Shown one piece after another: positions 12,496 to 25,517 of a DNA stretch of 64,000 bases (its first letter is position 1; each line of letters starts with the position of its first letter). The notes beneath the pieces were generated by a model that saw only the letters and a program-made list of their open reading frames with translations, did no database searches and was not told where the DNA came from. Position numbers and translations under genes: made by a program. The DNA comes from Ehretia macrophylla (Eukaryota > Streptophyta > Magnoliopsida > Boraginales > Ehretiaceae), in contig CM075773.1 in NCBI GenBank assembly GCA_037974665.1, positions 35,321,080-35,385,079 of the forward strand, written 5' to 3'.

Positions 12496-12577
12496 GTAAA
12501 ATACACCATACCGCTTTATGTTTTTCTAAAGTTGCATTATAAACCCTGTATTTTTAAAAGTGACCTTATAAATCACG
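12496..12577. mobile_element. Truncated single end of a MULE-type element
   Basis: GAGTAAAATACACCATACC, followed by phrases equivalent to 'tttctaaagttgcattataaacc', matches the style of the MULE-type ends in this window (compare 5603 and 51627). No opposite arm is present. The LINE-derived sequence starts immediately after. Confidence 0.45.
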
Positions 12578-13568
12578 TGTGGGGCCATTGGATCTACTCA
12601 AACTACCTCCGTGGTTCCAATATTTGGGATGTTCCTATGCCTAGCTGCCCGACATGGTCCTGGAGGAAAATTCTCCAGCTGCGATTTTTGGCTAAAAATT
12701 GTATCATGCATAGGGTCAAAATTGGGTGCAATACTCTTTTTTGGAAGGACCACTGGCACCCCTTGGATATTCTGATCGATGTGTTCGAGGAACAAGCTAT
12801 TCAAGAGGCAAGTCTTAACACTAATTCTCTGGTTAAAGACTTCATTTTGGATGGTCATTGGTCTTGGCCAGGGAACTCCTCTATCTTTCATATCATTTTT
12901 CAACACATTGGTGACCTTCAGCCTGATCTCAACAGAGAGGATCGTACGTATTGTTTGGATCAACTACCTCCACTGAGGATCAGTACAAGATGAGATGGAC
13001 GCTGGATCTTATCAAACCGCAACATAACTTGGTCACTTGGAGCAACTCTATCTGGTTTAAACTGGTAATTCTTAAACATTATTTTTGTACTTGGCTCTGT
13101 TGGTTGGACAAGCTTCCCACTAAACAATGGCTTTTGTCTTGGGAATTGTCTTTGGATCCCCTTTGTGTTCTTTGTTGGGCCTGCATTGAAGACAGGGATT
13201 ATCTCTTTGGCTTATGCTCCTTCAATCACCGAATCTGGAAAAGAGGGTGAAATTTAATCAAAGGCCCTCCCACTATTAATATTTGGAGTTCTATTGTTGA
13301 TTGGTTTGATCATATTGCAACAGCTTCCACTTTTCAAGCTACCATTATGAAGCTGTTTCTTGGTTCTTTTGTCTACCACTCATGGAAAGAGAGAAATAGG
13401 TGTATTTATACTGGGAAAGCTCTTTCCAAAGATGATATTTTCATGCATATTATTTTTTATGTTAGAACTAAAATGTACAAGGTTACAAAAGTTAGATATT
13501 CTTTTCTAAACCAAGCCATTAATAAGGCTTGGATTATAAATGACCACTTTTTTTATAATTGTATATGA
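12578..13568 (+). pseudogene. LINE 3' fragment A (zf-RVT region)
   Basis: Broken frames give the C-terminal zinc-binding region of plant non-LTR reverse transcriptases: HWIYSNYLRGSNIWDV, then NTLFWKDHWH, a frameshift near 12940-12960, WLCWLDKLPTKQWLLSWEL, DPLCVLCWACIEDRDYLF, another break, and FVYHSWKERNRCIYTGKALS to the stop at about 13568. The W-L-LPT-L-W and C-x2-C pattern is the zf-RVT signature. The 5' parts (endonuclease, RT) are missing, as in 5'-truncated LINE insertions. Confidence 0.8.
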
Positions 13569-14613
13569 AAATATGTAAATATTTTTTTATCATTAATATA
13601 CATGCTTACTTTTAGGCTGCTTTCGTTGACATAGGAATTAGCTTTTTTCTTTAAACTTTTTTTTCTTTTTTTTTTATTCTAGAGAGGACTAAGTCATAAG
13701 GAGTTAGTTTGATGCTAAGAGAGCCCTTCACGTGAATTACTTTAAATGAAAAATAGAAACACAAGACAAAACAAAAAAAGAAAAAACTAAATAAATAAAT
13801 AAGAGCCTAGTGAATCGTAAATTGGCCATGATCGATTTACTTTTGCAAAACAGTTAAATCCTATCCATGTAAAAGTTTACATCCTTCATCGTTTAGTTTT
13901 TTGTCATCGATCACGCGGAAAAATATAATGTTATCATTCTGTTTACAGTGTAACTAACACTAACTTAAGAGTTGGGTGAAATGGCCACATAACGACCTGT
14001 TGTAATTAAAAGTTTTAAATTTGAATTACAACTTCGACTTTCATTATCCTAAAAAAAGAAAAAGAAAAAAAAAAAAAACTAAGTCTGAATCTACATTCTA
14101 TTATTCTTTTCCAATACACAACTTGAGGAAGGGAAGTAATCTATATGTTCATTAACTAATCTCATATTGTATATACTAACAAAAAATAAAATGCACTATT
14201 AGTAGAAGAGATTAGCATAGATACAGAGTAATGTACAAGGAAAATCATTTGAAGTTAAGGTTGCATGGATCTTCAACATGATGTAGGTCAACAAAAGTTT
14301 TTCAAACATGGTGATATTTAGGGTAATAAGCTACAAAAGTTGCAATTTTTTTTGTTTACAAGGAGGCATGGGCTAAAAACTAATGAGGAATTAAACGAGT
14401 GGATGTTTCATCCCTTTTATCTTTGTCCAAAAATACATAGAGCTAGCCCGACATTATTCCACATTGTGCACCCCTAATCAATTGAGACAATTTAAAATTT
14501 ACAAATCAGTCTCCACACTTGTTGGCCTTTCGAAAAATATATTTTACTTCGAAACCCTTCTCAAACTCAAATATACTCTTACATTCCCGCACTACAAAAG
14601 TTAAAATTAGGAC
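13569..14613. other. Intergenic, AT-rich, with one SINE-like copy
   Basis: No gene is recognised. Poly-T and poly-A tracts flank the SINE-like repeat at about 13966-14079. The part just before 14614 may still belong to the LINE fragment that follows. Confidence 0.5.
13966..14079 (+). repeat. SINE-like dispersed repeat, copy 1
   Basis: GAGTTGGGTGAAATGG… is followed by TTGTAATTAAAAGT, a pyrimidine-rich 'acttcgactttcattatcct' stretch, and an A-rich tail. Related copies occur at about 27968, 28839 (-), 48926, 50631 (-) and 51904 (-). A short dispersed unit with an A-rich 3' tail suggests a SINE. No A/B box was proven. Confidence 0.5.
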
Positions 14614-15712
14614 TTGACTGATGATGTTTGTATTAGAAAATATAAGGTGAAGGTTCTTGTTGGGAAAGTTACTAACAGGATTGATGGATGGGCAACGAAG
14701 TGGCTCTCTTTTGCGGGGATGAAACAACTTATATCAACTGTGTTAAGCAACATACATTCTTATTGGACCAGGATCTTCTTACTCCCGAAAGGTGTTCTTG
14801 AGAATATTGAAAAACTTTTGGCGTCGTTCCTTTGGTTTGGCGAAGCTAGAGGAGGAAGGAAGTCTAGAGTTGCATGGCAAATTGTTAGTAGACCAATTTC
14901 TGAATGGGGTTTGGGGTTGAAAAAATTATGTGATATGAATCATGCCTCAGTTATGCGGTACCTCTGGAGGCTGCATACTAGGAAGAAATCTATTTGGACG
15001 GACTGGATTTACACCAACCACTTAAGGGATGCAAATCTTTGGGAGGTTGACATTCACCCTGATGCTGCTTGGTATTGGAAGAAACTTCTGACCGTCAGAG
15101 AGGAGTTTAAACAGTGTGTCAATCACAAAATTGGGGATGGTCTTAATACTCTTTTCTGGTATGATCCTTGGCACTCACTGGGTTGTCTTAACGAAGTGTT
15201 TGACATTAATCTTTACGAGGATAACCATTACAACAAAGACAAGAAAGTTGGGGAATTCATTGTTAATGGGTAGTGGAATTGGCCGCCTTATGATCCAATT
15301 TTTGACTGCATTGCTGAACAGGTTGGTAATATCACACCAGTACCTAACAGAGCTGATCGTATTTGCTGGTTACCAGATAAGAATGGACTCTTAACCGCTT
15401 CCTCAGCATGGGAATCCACTCGATCTTTCCATCCTCAATTACAATGGTGTAAAAGTGTGTGGTTCAAAGGGCATATCCCCAAACATGCCTTTCGAACTTG
15501 GCTTGCTTGGCTTGACAGGTTACCCACGAAAACTAGACTTATCTCTTGGGGGCTCCAAACCAATCCCCTTTGTTTGTTCTGCCACAGTTGTATTGAAGTT
15601 AGGGATTACATCTTCTTTGAATGTGGGCTGCCGGGAAGAATTTGGAAAAAGGGCTAGGATCAGTCTAGGTGCTTTGTGAGATTGACGACTTGGGATGAAA
15701 TTACCAACTGGA
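14614..15712 (+). pseudogene. LINE 3' fragment B, 5' part (split by the Copia element)
   Basis: The frame reads WATKWLSFAGMKQLISTVL, LPKGVLENIEKLLASFLW, WGLGLKKLCDMNHASVM, WTDWIYTNHLRDANLWEV, NTLFWYDPWHSLGCL, one stop at about 15271, then WLPDKNGLL, AFRTWLAWLDRLPTKTRL and PLCLFCHSCIEVRDYIFFEC. This is the post-palm plus zf-RVT region of a plant LINE. After TWDEITNW the Copia LTR begins at 15713, and the LINE continues beyond it at 24473. The LINE is 5'-truncated. Confidence 0.85.
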
Positions 15713-17181
15713 TGTTGAATTATATACCCTAAATGCCAATTTTAGGACATAATAATTATATTATTTATTTAATGTGGGCAGTTTATTTAAATATAATTAT
15801 TGCGATTAATTATTTAAATGAGAGTCCTTAGAATAATATTTATAGATTTGATCCTTAAGAGTAAGGATATGAGTGATAGAATCTAAATTCATAAATATAT
15901 TCTAAAATAGTCCTCGATCGTAAGATAAATTAATTGGACATTGATTTATCCGGAAAGATCGGATTACAGTCTACTATCCAAATAATATGAGATATTGATT
16001 TGGGCGATTAGTCTCATATCATAAGGGTAGATGTATAAGTGCTTGCTGAGAACAAGTGACTAGACATGACCGCTAATACAACGAATTACATGGAATGATC
16101 AATAATTCATTGTATAGTGTAATGGTGCAATTAGTCCTTAGACCTGAGACACCACAGTTGTCTTGTGTTAAGTATAACGTGATTTGCCGGTGTAATAAAG
16201 CTAGTCCTCATCAAGGATTGGATAATGTACTCGGTGGTTACGATCTATTCCGGCATGGAGATAGGTGTGTGTAGATATGGAATCTGTCAATTAGGGATCC
16301 TATGCGATCTATTAATCGAGTAACTAGAAATCCTTGGCCGAGGTAGAATAGTGGAAGTCATTCCACGTATTATTCATAAGTTACTGATTAAATAGATTTG
16401 GTCATATGATTGAGTGATAGAGTTTGACGACCCTATCCATGACTCTGGCTCAATCGGGATGGTTCACACAGAAATAATTAGTTGTATGATAATTACTAAG
16501 GGTTCATATAGTTTATACTTCATTATTAGTTGGGTAGTCATGATATACTGTTGGGTATCACTCATGACTTGCGAGAAATAAATTAGAAGAGTTCTAATTA
16601 AATATTAATTGGATTAATATTATTTTGCTGCCAATTAATTATGAACCCGAGAGGTCACACACAAAAGATATCGAAAATTAATCAGCGAGAAAAGTAAATT
16701 AAATGTTAGAAGAGTCTAATATTTAATTGGACTTAAGATTGATTAGATTGAAATATTTGTCCAATCATTTAATCAGTTCAAGTCCAGCAATTAAGACTGG
16801 CCCAAAAGCTAGTCCTAATAGGTCTAGGGTTTCCTATAAATAGGAAACTATGACAGACAGAAAAACTAGCACAAATCCTGTATTTCATAGCAAATATATT
16901 TTCTTTAAAACTCATAGTGGGGGTTTTGTTGATTGATGGCTCGGATCTCGTGTGGATACTTTCGGAGGCTTTACAATTGGGGAGCTATGATTCAATCAAT
17001 CTCTACAGCGGATTCGTCATCATGATAGGTAATCCTGAAATCTTAATGCGTAATTAATAGTTAATTATTATGCATGTATGTAATCTACGTAATTAGCCAT
17101 GAACGAATGCATGAGTAATATTTGTTTCCGCTGCGTTTATTTAATTATAAAATTATTAAATACCATGAATGATTTCTAACA
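15713..17181 (+). repeat. 5' LTR of the Copia element
   Basis: 1469 bp, TG…CA bounded. It contains TCCTATAAATAGGAAAC near 16830-16850, a good TATA box for the element's own transcription. It aligns along its full length, without a net length change, to the 3' LTR. By eye most differences are C/T or A/G transitions. Confidence 0.92.
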
Positions 17182-17182
17182 G

Positions 17183-17194
17183 TGGTATCAGAGC
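17183..17194 (+). other. Primer-binding site (initiator-Met tRNA type)
   Basis: TGGTATCAGAGC lies one base after the 5' LTR end. It matches the complement of the plant initiator methionine tRNA 3' end used by Copia elements. Confidence 0.9.
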
Positions 17195-17569
17195 CACCGT
17201 TCATCCCTTTTACGTGATTATTCGATTATAGCACATATTATAGCACAATTAAAAGTATCAATTTAATAGTTTGTGAAACTATTGTAAAAATTAACAGATT
17301 TAGAATCTGTTATTTTATGCCCATAATTTTTAATTGGATTAAAAACTAGCCTAAGATTTCTTCCCGAAATTAATTTCATAAATTAGTCTTATGAAATTTG
17401 ATTTATTTCATAAAGTGTTTATGAATTGATTTTTATTTTATTGAGTTATTCAAAAAGGCTGTTTTTGAATTATTTCAAAATTATTGAAAGGCAGAATTTT
17501 GAAAAGTGTTTTTCAAAGGTTTAAAATCTGTTTTCAATGTTCTGAAATTATTATTCAGCAAAAAAAAAA

Positions 17570-18040
17570 AAAAAAGACCCATCTTCCTCAGCCACGGCAA
17601 CGGCACCATCGTGATGGTCTGCCACCGCCGCAGCAAGCCAAGGTCGCAAGAAGGAGTCCTTGCGACCCCGGTGTGTCTCTCGCAGACCATAGTCGCGAGA
17701 ATTGTCTCTCGCGGCTGTGGTCATCGCGAGAGCCACCAGGCTCTCGCAGCGCCGCCCAGTAGCTGTGAAGAGTTTTGACTCCTCATGGCCACTAGGCTGG
17801 GCAGCCAAGAGGAGCCTCGTGGCTGCGAGGCACAGAGCTGCGAAGTGCTTCTCACGGCTCTGCGCAGCAGCCACCAAGCTCCTCGCGGTCATGGAAGCCG
17901 CAACAGCCGTGACAGCTAAGTTGTCGCGGCTGAGTTGGCTCCTTAAGGAGCAAAGCTCCTTGAAGAAGAAAAAGGAAAAGATGGCTGCAGTACTGCAGCC
18001 ATGGAAGTGGGGGCGGCGTTGTGGGAGGGAAGAAGAAAGG
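17570..18040. other. GC-rich island inside the Copia 5' internal region
   Basis: About 470 bp of G/C-rich sequence with repeated CTCGCG, CGCGAG and GCAGCC words sits inside an otherwise very AT-rich element. Ala/Arg/Ser-rich open frames occur on both strands (for example minus 18108-17551 and plus 17702-18055). They overlap, have no recognised domain and look composition-driven. It could be element leader or gag-region sequence, or an acquired host fragment. Confidence 0.6.
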
Positions 18041-21000
18041 AAAAATAAAAAATAATAAAATAATACTTTCTGATTCGGGTAGGGTTTTGAACCCGAACCC
18101 AAACCCAAGGTGTTGGGTGTTGGGTTGTTTTTTTGTATTTAGCCTTTTGGGCTGTTGGGCTCTAGGTTGGGCCACTTCGAATCTGGATTTAAAATATAAT
18201 AAATATAGACTTATTCTTGGGCTTGTTTGTGGGCCATATTAGATCCAGATTTAAATAAAACAAGTGGTGACTTGGTTTATTGTTTTGAGTTGGGCTCCAA
18301 TTAAATGTTAAAGTTTGTCTTTTGGGCTTATGGGCATAAATCACTTTTGGGTTTAAAGTCCAAGTTACAAATTAAAAGTTATGGACTTTTATTTTAATGT
18401 TTTGGACTTAGTTTTAGATTATTTGTTTGACAAATTAATTAAAAGAGTCCAAATATGCTCTTGACACTTTAAATTAATAAATAGTTTATTATCTATTAAA
18501 TATAATTTGATTATATTTATATTTTGTAAATATGAGATATTTATGGAGTGAATTTTAATAAAGAGTTTATTAAATAGATTAAATTTAATAAATAGTTTAT
18601 TAAATTGGAAAATCTAATATAAAGAGTTTATATTAGAAGATTTAATTGTGCTATACTTGTATTTAATAAATAAATTATTTATTAATTAATTACTATAAAT
18701 ATAATAAAATTATATTTATTTAAATATGAGATATTTAAGAATCTAAATTAATAAAGGTGTTTATTAATTGGATAAACCTAATATAATGAGATTATATTGG
18801 GAGATTAATTGTGTTATATTCGTGGATAACTTTTCTTTATTATTTGTTATGTTTATGGGTGATCATGGACTAGTCTTGTAGGTATGAATGGATGAATGAA
18901 TAAATGCATAAAAGTCATCATTTTATTTATTTACCCATTATGGGTTTTATGTAATGTTTTAAAATGAGGCTTGCATGCTTCTTATCCCCGTTTTAAATAT
19001 GTAAAACCCTATTCCCATTTATGTATCCCCACTAGATTAGGAATCTATGTACATAAATATAATGGAATATCAAGATGAAGACATCAAGATGAAGACATCA
19101 AGAGTTGGTGAGCCCAGTTAGCGAAAGGAGTTTTGTGAAGTCGAGGAGGAGCAGCCCATGAATTTTTCTTGTGGGCCCTTTATTTGATTTAGGTATTCAA
19201 CCTAGTGGCTCGGGTTGATAAGTGCTCCTAGTCCATGATCATCCCATTTTATTTTATGCATTTATTTATTTATTTATGCAATAAATATATGATGAATGCA
19301 TGTATGTTTCTATTTTATTTATGCGATAAATTGAAAAATTAGAAGCATGTGAAAAGCGAGACCTAAACTAAAGACCAGCAAACCTTCCCAAACTAAATAT
19401 TAAGTTAATAATGGTGTAGTCTTGAGAAGATTATATCATTGCCTTCCGTTATCGTAGATTGGTTTGTGTGTTGGGCACATGAACTAAGTCTATATAAGCA
19501 TGAGCTGTGGAAAATTTGGATTCTTACTGGTAACCAAAAATCTATCATGTGAGGTGTCGGTATTGCATTGATCCAAATTTTCAGGATAATGGGTTTAACT
19601 TAAACAATCTTGGAGACCAAAAATCTATAATGTGAGGTCGAAAGGATTGGAGGCAAGAACAATTGGAATTTGTATGAGATACATTGAATAAAGAAGTTAT
19701 TTACCTATTCGTTTTAATTTTGCCAAAAATCTAAAATGTGAGGTGGGTTAAAATGAATGGGCCCCCAATTCCACTAAGAAAAACATCTTATTATTTTTCT
19801 GTTTTCTACTAGGGAAGTGTGGGATTCGAAAAATTTAGTGGGGATTACTATTTGATTTAAAGACCCAAATCAAATGGTTAATAATATGATTATCTAACAT
19901 CCTTAGAAATTACTGCATATATATAATATCATATGTGAACCCAACCTTCTATTTTGATTCGACCAAACTTCAATGACTAGCTCAATGTTTGGAGAATTGT
20001 TCTCAAATCTGAAAAAGTCATACACGTTCTAGATGTCCAAAATAAGTTGTCAAAAAGAAGCAAGAGAGCATGGATAATGTATCCATCATTAATTACTTAC
20101 AAGAGTTGTGAAGTAAGCAAGATAGGACAACTAGATATGAGATATCTAGTGGTAGATATGAGATATCTAGAAAATTGTTCCTAAGAATAACTAGAGGAAT
20201 TGATTTGAGAGTATATGTTCTCAAGATGAGTATCTTGAGTCCATGAGTTTATTCATGGTTTATCATATGCAGACAAATCTAATATTTTAAGTCAATTCTT
20301 AATTCTCTCTTGTCATTCATAATGGATTGCTCCATGTGAATACATTTGACACAACCCTTGGAAATGAGAGGCATGGATCAAGGGCAAATCTGGAAAGTTG
20401 AAACTTGATTAGTAATTATTTCCACTGCAAGAAAGGAGAACTACTAATAGAGGAAAATTCAAAGGACTTCAAAGAGTTTGAATAGGAATGGATGTCCTCT
20501 ATAAATATATCTCATCGTCTCATTTACCCATCTGGGTGTTCATTGATTTTGGAATAATTGTTGTTCATGTGTTTCATTTATTTGGAAAATAAATGAGATG
20601 ACACTAGTAAATTAATGAATAAAGTCTTATATGGATAATGACATATAAACGAGTAATATGAGAGATTTAGAGATACTGATAACTCTAGATTGTCGTGACA
20701 CTTACGATTAAGTTATAGAGGAGAAACAAGAATCACACAATTGGTGAATGAAGGACTGGTAAGCCCTTGAGGCCCCGGGATATTCCCCACACGTGAATCT
20801 TGTGTTCTTATAAATGATCAAATCACCCTTTGTAAGACAAAGTCAAAGGACCACCAATATTTAAGGTTTTATACATAGGGATGTATATGGGCCATTTGGC
20901 GCAATAGCCCAATAAGGATTTAGCTACCTTATACTTATGATTGTCATAAGTGTAAATCTGAACCGTTTGAAGAGTTCAAAGAATTCAGAATTAAAGTAGT

Positions 21001-22994
21001 AAATCAAAACTAGAAATGAGAAGTAAGTCTCAATGATGAGATCATGGAGAGTTCTTAGCTTCAATTTCTAATACTATCTCAAAGGAAAATAACATAGTTA
21101 CTTCATTAACTCCTTCTGGTATTCTAATGCTTGATGAAGTGTTGGAGAGAATTAGTTGGACCTTGTTGGACATGGTCTATAATTGATAAAGTATGTTGAA
21201 TTATAACTTAGCATGTGAGGCTACATTCTCTTTATAGCAGTCTATCTCTTGGATAAGTTCACTTCTAAATTAATCTTAAGTACTTCATACAGGATATGAG
21301 AAAACATGACCCCTAGTCTTAAGGTGTTAAGAATGAGGGTTATCATGCTTTCAATCAAAGGTTTAAGATTGATAAATTAGAAATGAAATTGGACAAGGTT
21401 AATTGGTTATCCCAAAGATTCGTTGGGATATAACTTTTATTCCCTTGCTGACTAGAGAGTCTGTTAGTAAGTACAACTTCTTCTTGGAAGAATAGTTCAT
21501 CTAAGAAGATAGTGTGAGAAAAAAAGTATGACTCAGTGGGAGTCACTAAGCAACCAGCTAACTCAAGTCGAATCTAGGATTTGATCCTAGATAACCTAAT
21601 CCAAGAAACAACCAGTCAATTTCACAAGATTTTCAGATCAGTAAGATAACAATAATCATGATTGATAATTTTGTCAGTTATGGAAAGCTATGTTTGACAT
21701 AAGCTTAAATGGTTTGCGGCCATAAAATCTTAAATGAATAAAGGTGGAGACCTTTAAGAAAATGGTGAAAGATGATAGTCATAGGCAAAGGGTTGACTAT
21801 GAGGAAATCTTTTCACAAATTGTTGAAATTCATTATGATTTATTGGCCATAGTTGCACACTATAGTTATGAGATATGGTAGACGGATGTCAAAATGGAAT
21901 TCCATAATGACTTCATTAATGAAGACATTAATATGGGATTGCCAATATGTTTTGAGTCCAGTGATGAGTCACAAAGAGTGCAAACTAAAAGAGGTCCACT
22001 TATGGATTTAACCAAGCCTAAATAATCTAGAACATTTGATTTACTTCATTAAGAATGAAGATGAATATTGACTACACAAGTAGGTCTAGTTATACAAATA
22101 ATTTCTCCAAGTAAATTTTGGGATAATCGGCTTAAATCCTTGGAAGTTGATCTATAGCGATAGATTAAAAGGATTAATGGATTTTTCCCAAAAAGTGTTA
22201 AAGGTGTTTAACATGTACACATATTCTAAAAGAGAATGTTATCTTTTAAGATATGACATTTATCTTTCTAGGGTTGTGAGTCCTAAGACTGCTAAAGAGA
22301 GAGAGACTGGACACATAAGGTTCTAAGTGCTGCAGTAATTAAGAATCTTATATACGTCATGCTATGTACAAAAACATGATATCATAAATGCTATAAGTGT
22401 TATGAGCAGATATATGTCTGATCCAGGTTAGGAACATTGGAAAGCAATCAAGAACATACTTTAAGTACTAGAGAAGCACTGGAAAAATGTTCTTGGTATA
22501 TGGAGAAATGTGAAACTTAAAGTTTTACAGTTTCAGGCTGAGAGTCTGAAATAGATTATTGGAAATCCATATATGGTTTCATACTTACCTATAATGGAAG
22601 AGCAATTATTTAGAAATGTTCCAAATATTGGTACAATTGCAAATACTAGAGGTTGAGTATATCGTTGCATCAGATGTAACAAAAGGAAACGGTTTGGATC
22701 TAGGAGTTCGTAACTGAACTTAGGATGGTTCCTTCCATTAAGTCAACAGGTAGTGCTGTGACGATAATGGAGCTGTAGCGCAAGCTAAGGAACCTAGGTC
22801 TCACTAAAGATTCATACGCATTAAAGAGGCATTACCACATCGATTAGAGATTGTGGAAAGAATGATATTGTGCAGTAAATAACGTCAACAGTTGACGGTG
22901 CTAGTCCACTAACTAAGACAATGATTCAACAGTCATTAGATTACCATCTTGAGAAGATAGGTATGAGATACCAGGGTAACTGACTTTAGTGCAA

Positions 22995-23003
22995 GTGGGG
23001 GAT
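22995..23003 (+). other. Polypurine tract
   Basis: GTGGGGGAT lies directly before the 3' LTR, in the position of a plus-strand primer (PPT). Confidence 0.8.
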
Positions 23004-24472
23004 TGTTGGATTATATGCCTTAAATACCAATTTTAGGACATAATAATTATATTATTCATTTAATGTGGGTAGTTTATTTAAATATAATTATTACGATTAA
23101 TTATTTAAATGAGAGTCCTTAGAATAATATTTATAGATTCTATCCTTAAGAGTAAGGATATGAGTGACAGAATCTAAATTCATAAATATATTCTAAAATA
23201 GTCCCCGATTGTAGGATAAATTAATTGGGCATTGATTTATCTGGAAAGATCGGATTACAGTCTACCATCCAAATAATATGAGATATTGATTTGGGCGATT
23301 AGTCTCATATCGTGAGGATAGATGTATAAGTGCTTGTTGAGAACAAGTGATTGGACATGACTGCTAATACAACGAATTACATGAAATGGTCAATAATTCA
23401 TTGTATAGTGTAATTGTACAATTAGTCCTTAGACCTGAGACACAACGGTTGTCTTGTGTTAGGTATAACGTGATTTGCTAGTGCAATAAAGCTAGTCCTC
23501 GTCAAGGATTGGATAACGTACTCGATGGTTACGATCTATTCCTGCATGGAGATAGGTGTGTATAGATATGAAATCTGTCAATTAGGGATCTTATGCGATC
23601 TATTAATCGAGTAACTAGAAATCCTTGGCCGAGGTAGAATAGTGGAAGTCGTTCCACGTATTATTCATAAGTTACTGATTAAATAGATTTGGTCATATGA
23701 TTGAGTGATAGAGTTTGACGACCCTATCCATGACTCTGGCTCAATCGGGATGGTTCAGACAGAAGGAATTAGTTGCATGATAATTACTAAGGGTTCATAG
23801 AGTTTATACTTCATTATTAGTTGGGTAGTCGTGATATACTGTTGGGTATCATTCACGACTTGCGAGAAATAAATTAGAAGAGTTCTAATTAAATATTAAT
23901 TGGATTAATATTATTTTGCTGCCAATTAATTATGAACCCGAGAGGTCACACACAAAAGAGATCGAAAATTAATCAGCGAGAAAATTAAATTAAATGTTAG
24001 AAGAGTCTAATATTTAATTGGACTTAAGATTGATTAGATTGGAATATTAGTCCAATCATTTAATCAGTCCAAGTCCAACAATTAGGACTGACCCAAAAGC
24101 TAATCCTAATAGGTCTAGGGTTTCCTATAAATAGGAAACTATGACAGACAGAAAATCTAGCACAAATCCTGTATTTCATAGCAAATATATTTTCTTTAAA
24201 ACTCATAGTGGGGGTTTTGTTGATTGATGACTCGGATCTCGTGTGGATACTTTCGGAGGCTTCACAATTGAAGAACTCTGATTCAATCAATCTCTACAGC
24301 GGATTCGTCATCATGATAGGTAATCCTGAAATCTTAATGCGTAATTAATAGTTAATTATTATGCATATATGTAATCTACATAATTAGCCATGAACGGATG
24401 CATGAGTATTATTTATTTCCGTTGCGTTTATTTAATTATAAAATTATTAAATACCATGCATGATTCCTAACA
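23004..24472 (+). repeat. 3' LTR of the Copia element
   Basis: 1469 bp, the same length as the 5' LTR, starting TGTTGGATTATATGCC and ending CCTAACA. It carries the same TATA-like CCTATAAATAGG near 24124-24135. Small open frames inside it are artefacts. Confidence 0.92.
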
Positions 24473-24720
24473 CTAGATTACTGCAAATTATAGGTAGCGT
24501 TCTCTGCAAGCTTTTATTATCAAAGTCTTCTTCGAATCCGCAATCTTCCATATTTGGAAGGAAAGGAACTGCAGACTTCATCAAAGTGGGATTTTGACTG
24601 AAGAAGCTTTGTTTGAACACATTTTATTTGATATTAAACATAGAATTTACAAGGTCAAAAAGTTCATGAACAATCCTAGAAATAGAATGTTATGCAGAGT
24701 ATAGAATATTGATGAGAACA
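24473..24720 (+). pseudogene. LINE 3' fragment B, 3' part
   Basis: After the Copia 3' LTR the frame reads KVFFESAIFHIWKERNCRL, then SGILTEEALFEHILF and IYKVKKFMNN to a stop near 24703. This parallels the end of LINE fragment A (HSWKERNRCIY … SKDDIFMHIIF … MYKVTKV). It is therefore the 3' end of the LINE interrupted at 15712. Confidence 0.85.
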
Positions 24721-25517
24721 TTCTTTTCTAGATCCTGATTGAGGATTTTTTGCCCTTCACCCTTATTTTGTTACTTTGTACATTGTAAATACTTTTTGTA
24801 AATAATACACACTCTTACTTGACTAACAAAAAAAGAAATTTCAATTTTTTGTTTTTGTTTTTGTTATTATAAGCTTCTTTTGTTATAACTATTCGTTTTT
24901 CTTATTCCTCTAATTTGCTTGTCACTTTGCAACACATTTTCTTGTATTAGTTCGGTAAAGGATGTGTCAACATGAATTTTAAGTATTATAAGCCAATTAA
25001 GATAACATATTAATAGACGAAGGGTCGAACTTGAATTGTAACAACATTAAATTGCTAAAAGTCAATCAAGATATTTAATGCCACACTAGGTGTGGATAAG
25101 CTCAGATAGTTGCATCGCAGAAGTGACTGATGTTGATTTTGTGCCACTTATGAGGCAGAACTTTCAACATACATTTAATTTGAAATGATGCTCTTGTCCA
25201 TTAGGCTTTGTATTTATCTCAAACTTTTCCGTTCTGTTCTGTTCTGTGTTAGAATAGAATATGAGATTTTACGAAAAATTCTTTTAATATTACTAAACAA
25301 TATTAAGTAATTTTGACAAGACAATAAAGAGAACTGTCTTTTATCAATTTATTTATAATAAAATAAAAGAGTTTCTTCAGATTAAATACGAGAGATGATT
25401 AGTATTTCTTCTTAAATATGTATTCTTTATTGACGACATAGTCATTAAGTACATGCATTTTTCTATTGATTGACATGAAATTAGACGATCACTAGAAGAA
25501 TCAAAGGCAATATTAGA
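24721..25517. other. Intergenic, AT-rich
   Basis: The start (to about 24835) is probably the LINE 3' untranslated end. Nothing else is recognised before the TPD1-like gene. Confidence 0.5.

Larger units (their letters stand above)
15713..24472 (+). mobile_element. Full-length but degenerate Copia LTR retrotransposon, 8.76 kb
   Basis: Two direct LTRs (15713-17181 and 23004-24472, each 1469 bp) begin TGTTG and end AACA. A primer-binding site follows the first LTR and a purine tract precedes the second. The flanks are CTGGA (15708-15712) and CTAGA (24473-24477), a 5-bp duplication with one mismatch. The interior keeps recognisable but stop-ridden Copia pol pieces. A reverse-transcriptase piece (TDVKMEFHNDFINEDINMGLP) starts near 21878. 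A segment with SRYMSDPG lies near 22400-22440, and an RNase H/C-terminal piece near 22690-22980. No full gag or pol frame survives. The strand follows from pol direction and the PBS/PPT positions. Confidence 0.92.

Noticed and set aside
17551-18108. 185-codon minus-strand frame in the Copia GC-rich island
   Set aside because: Overlaps equally long plus-strand frames and has compositional bias only; treated as part of the element.
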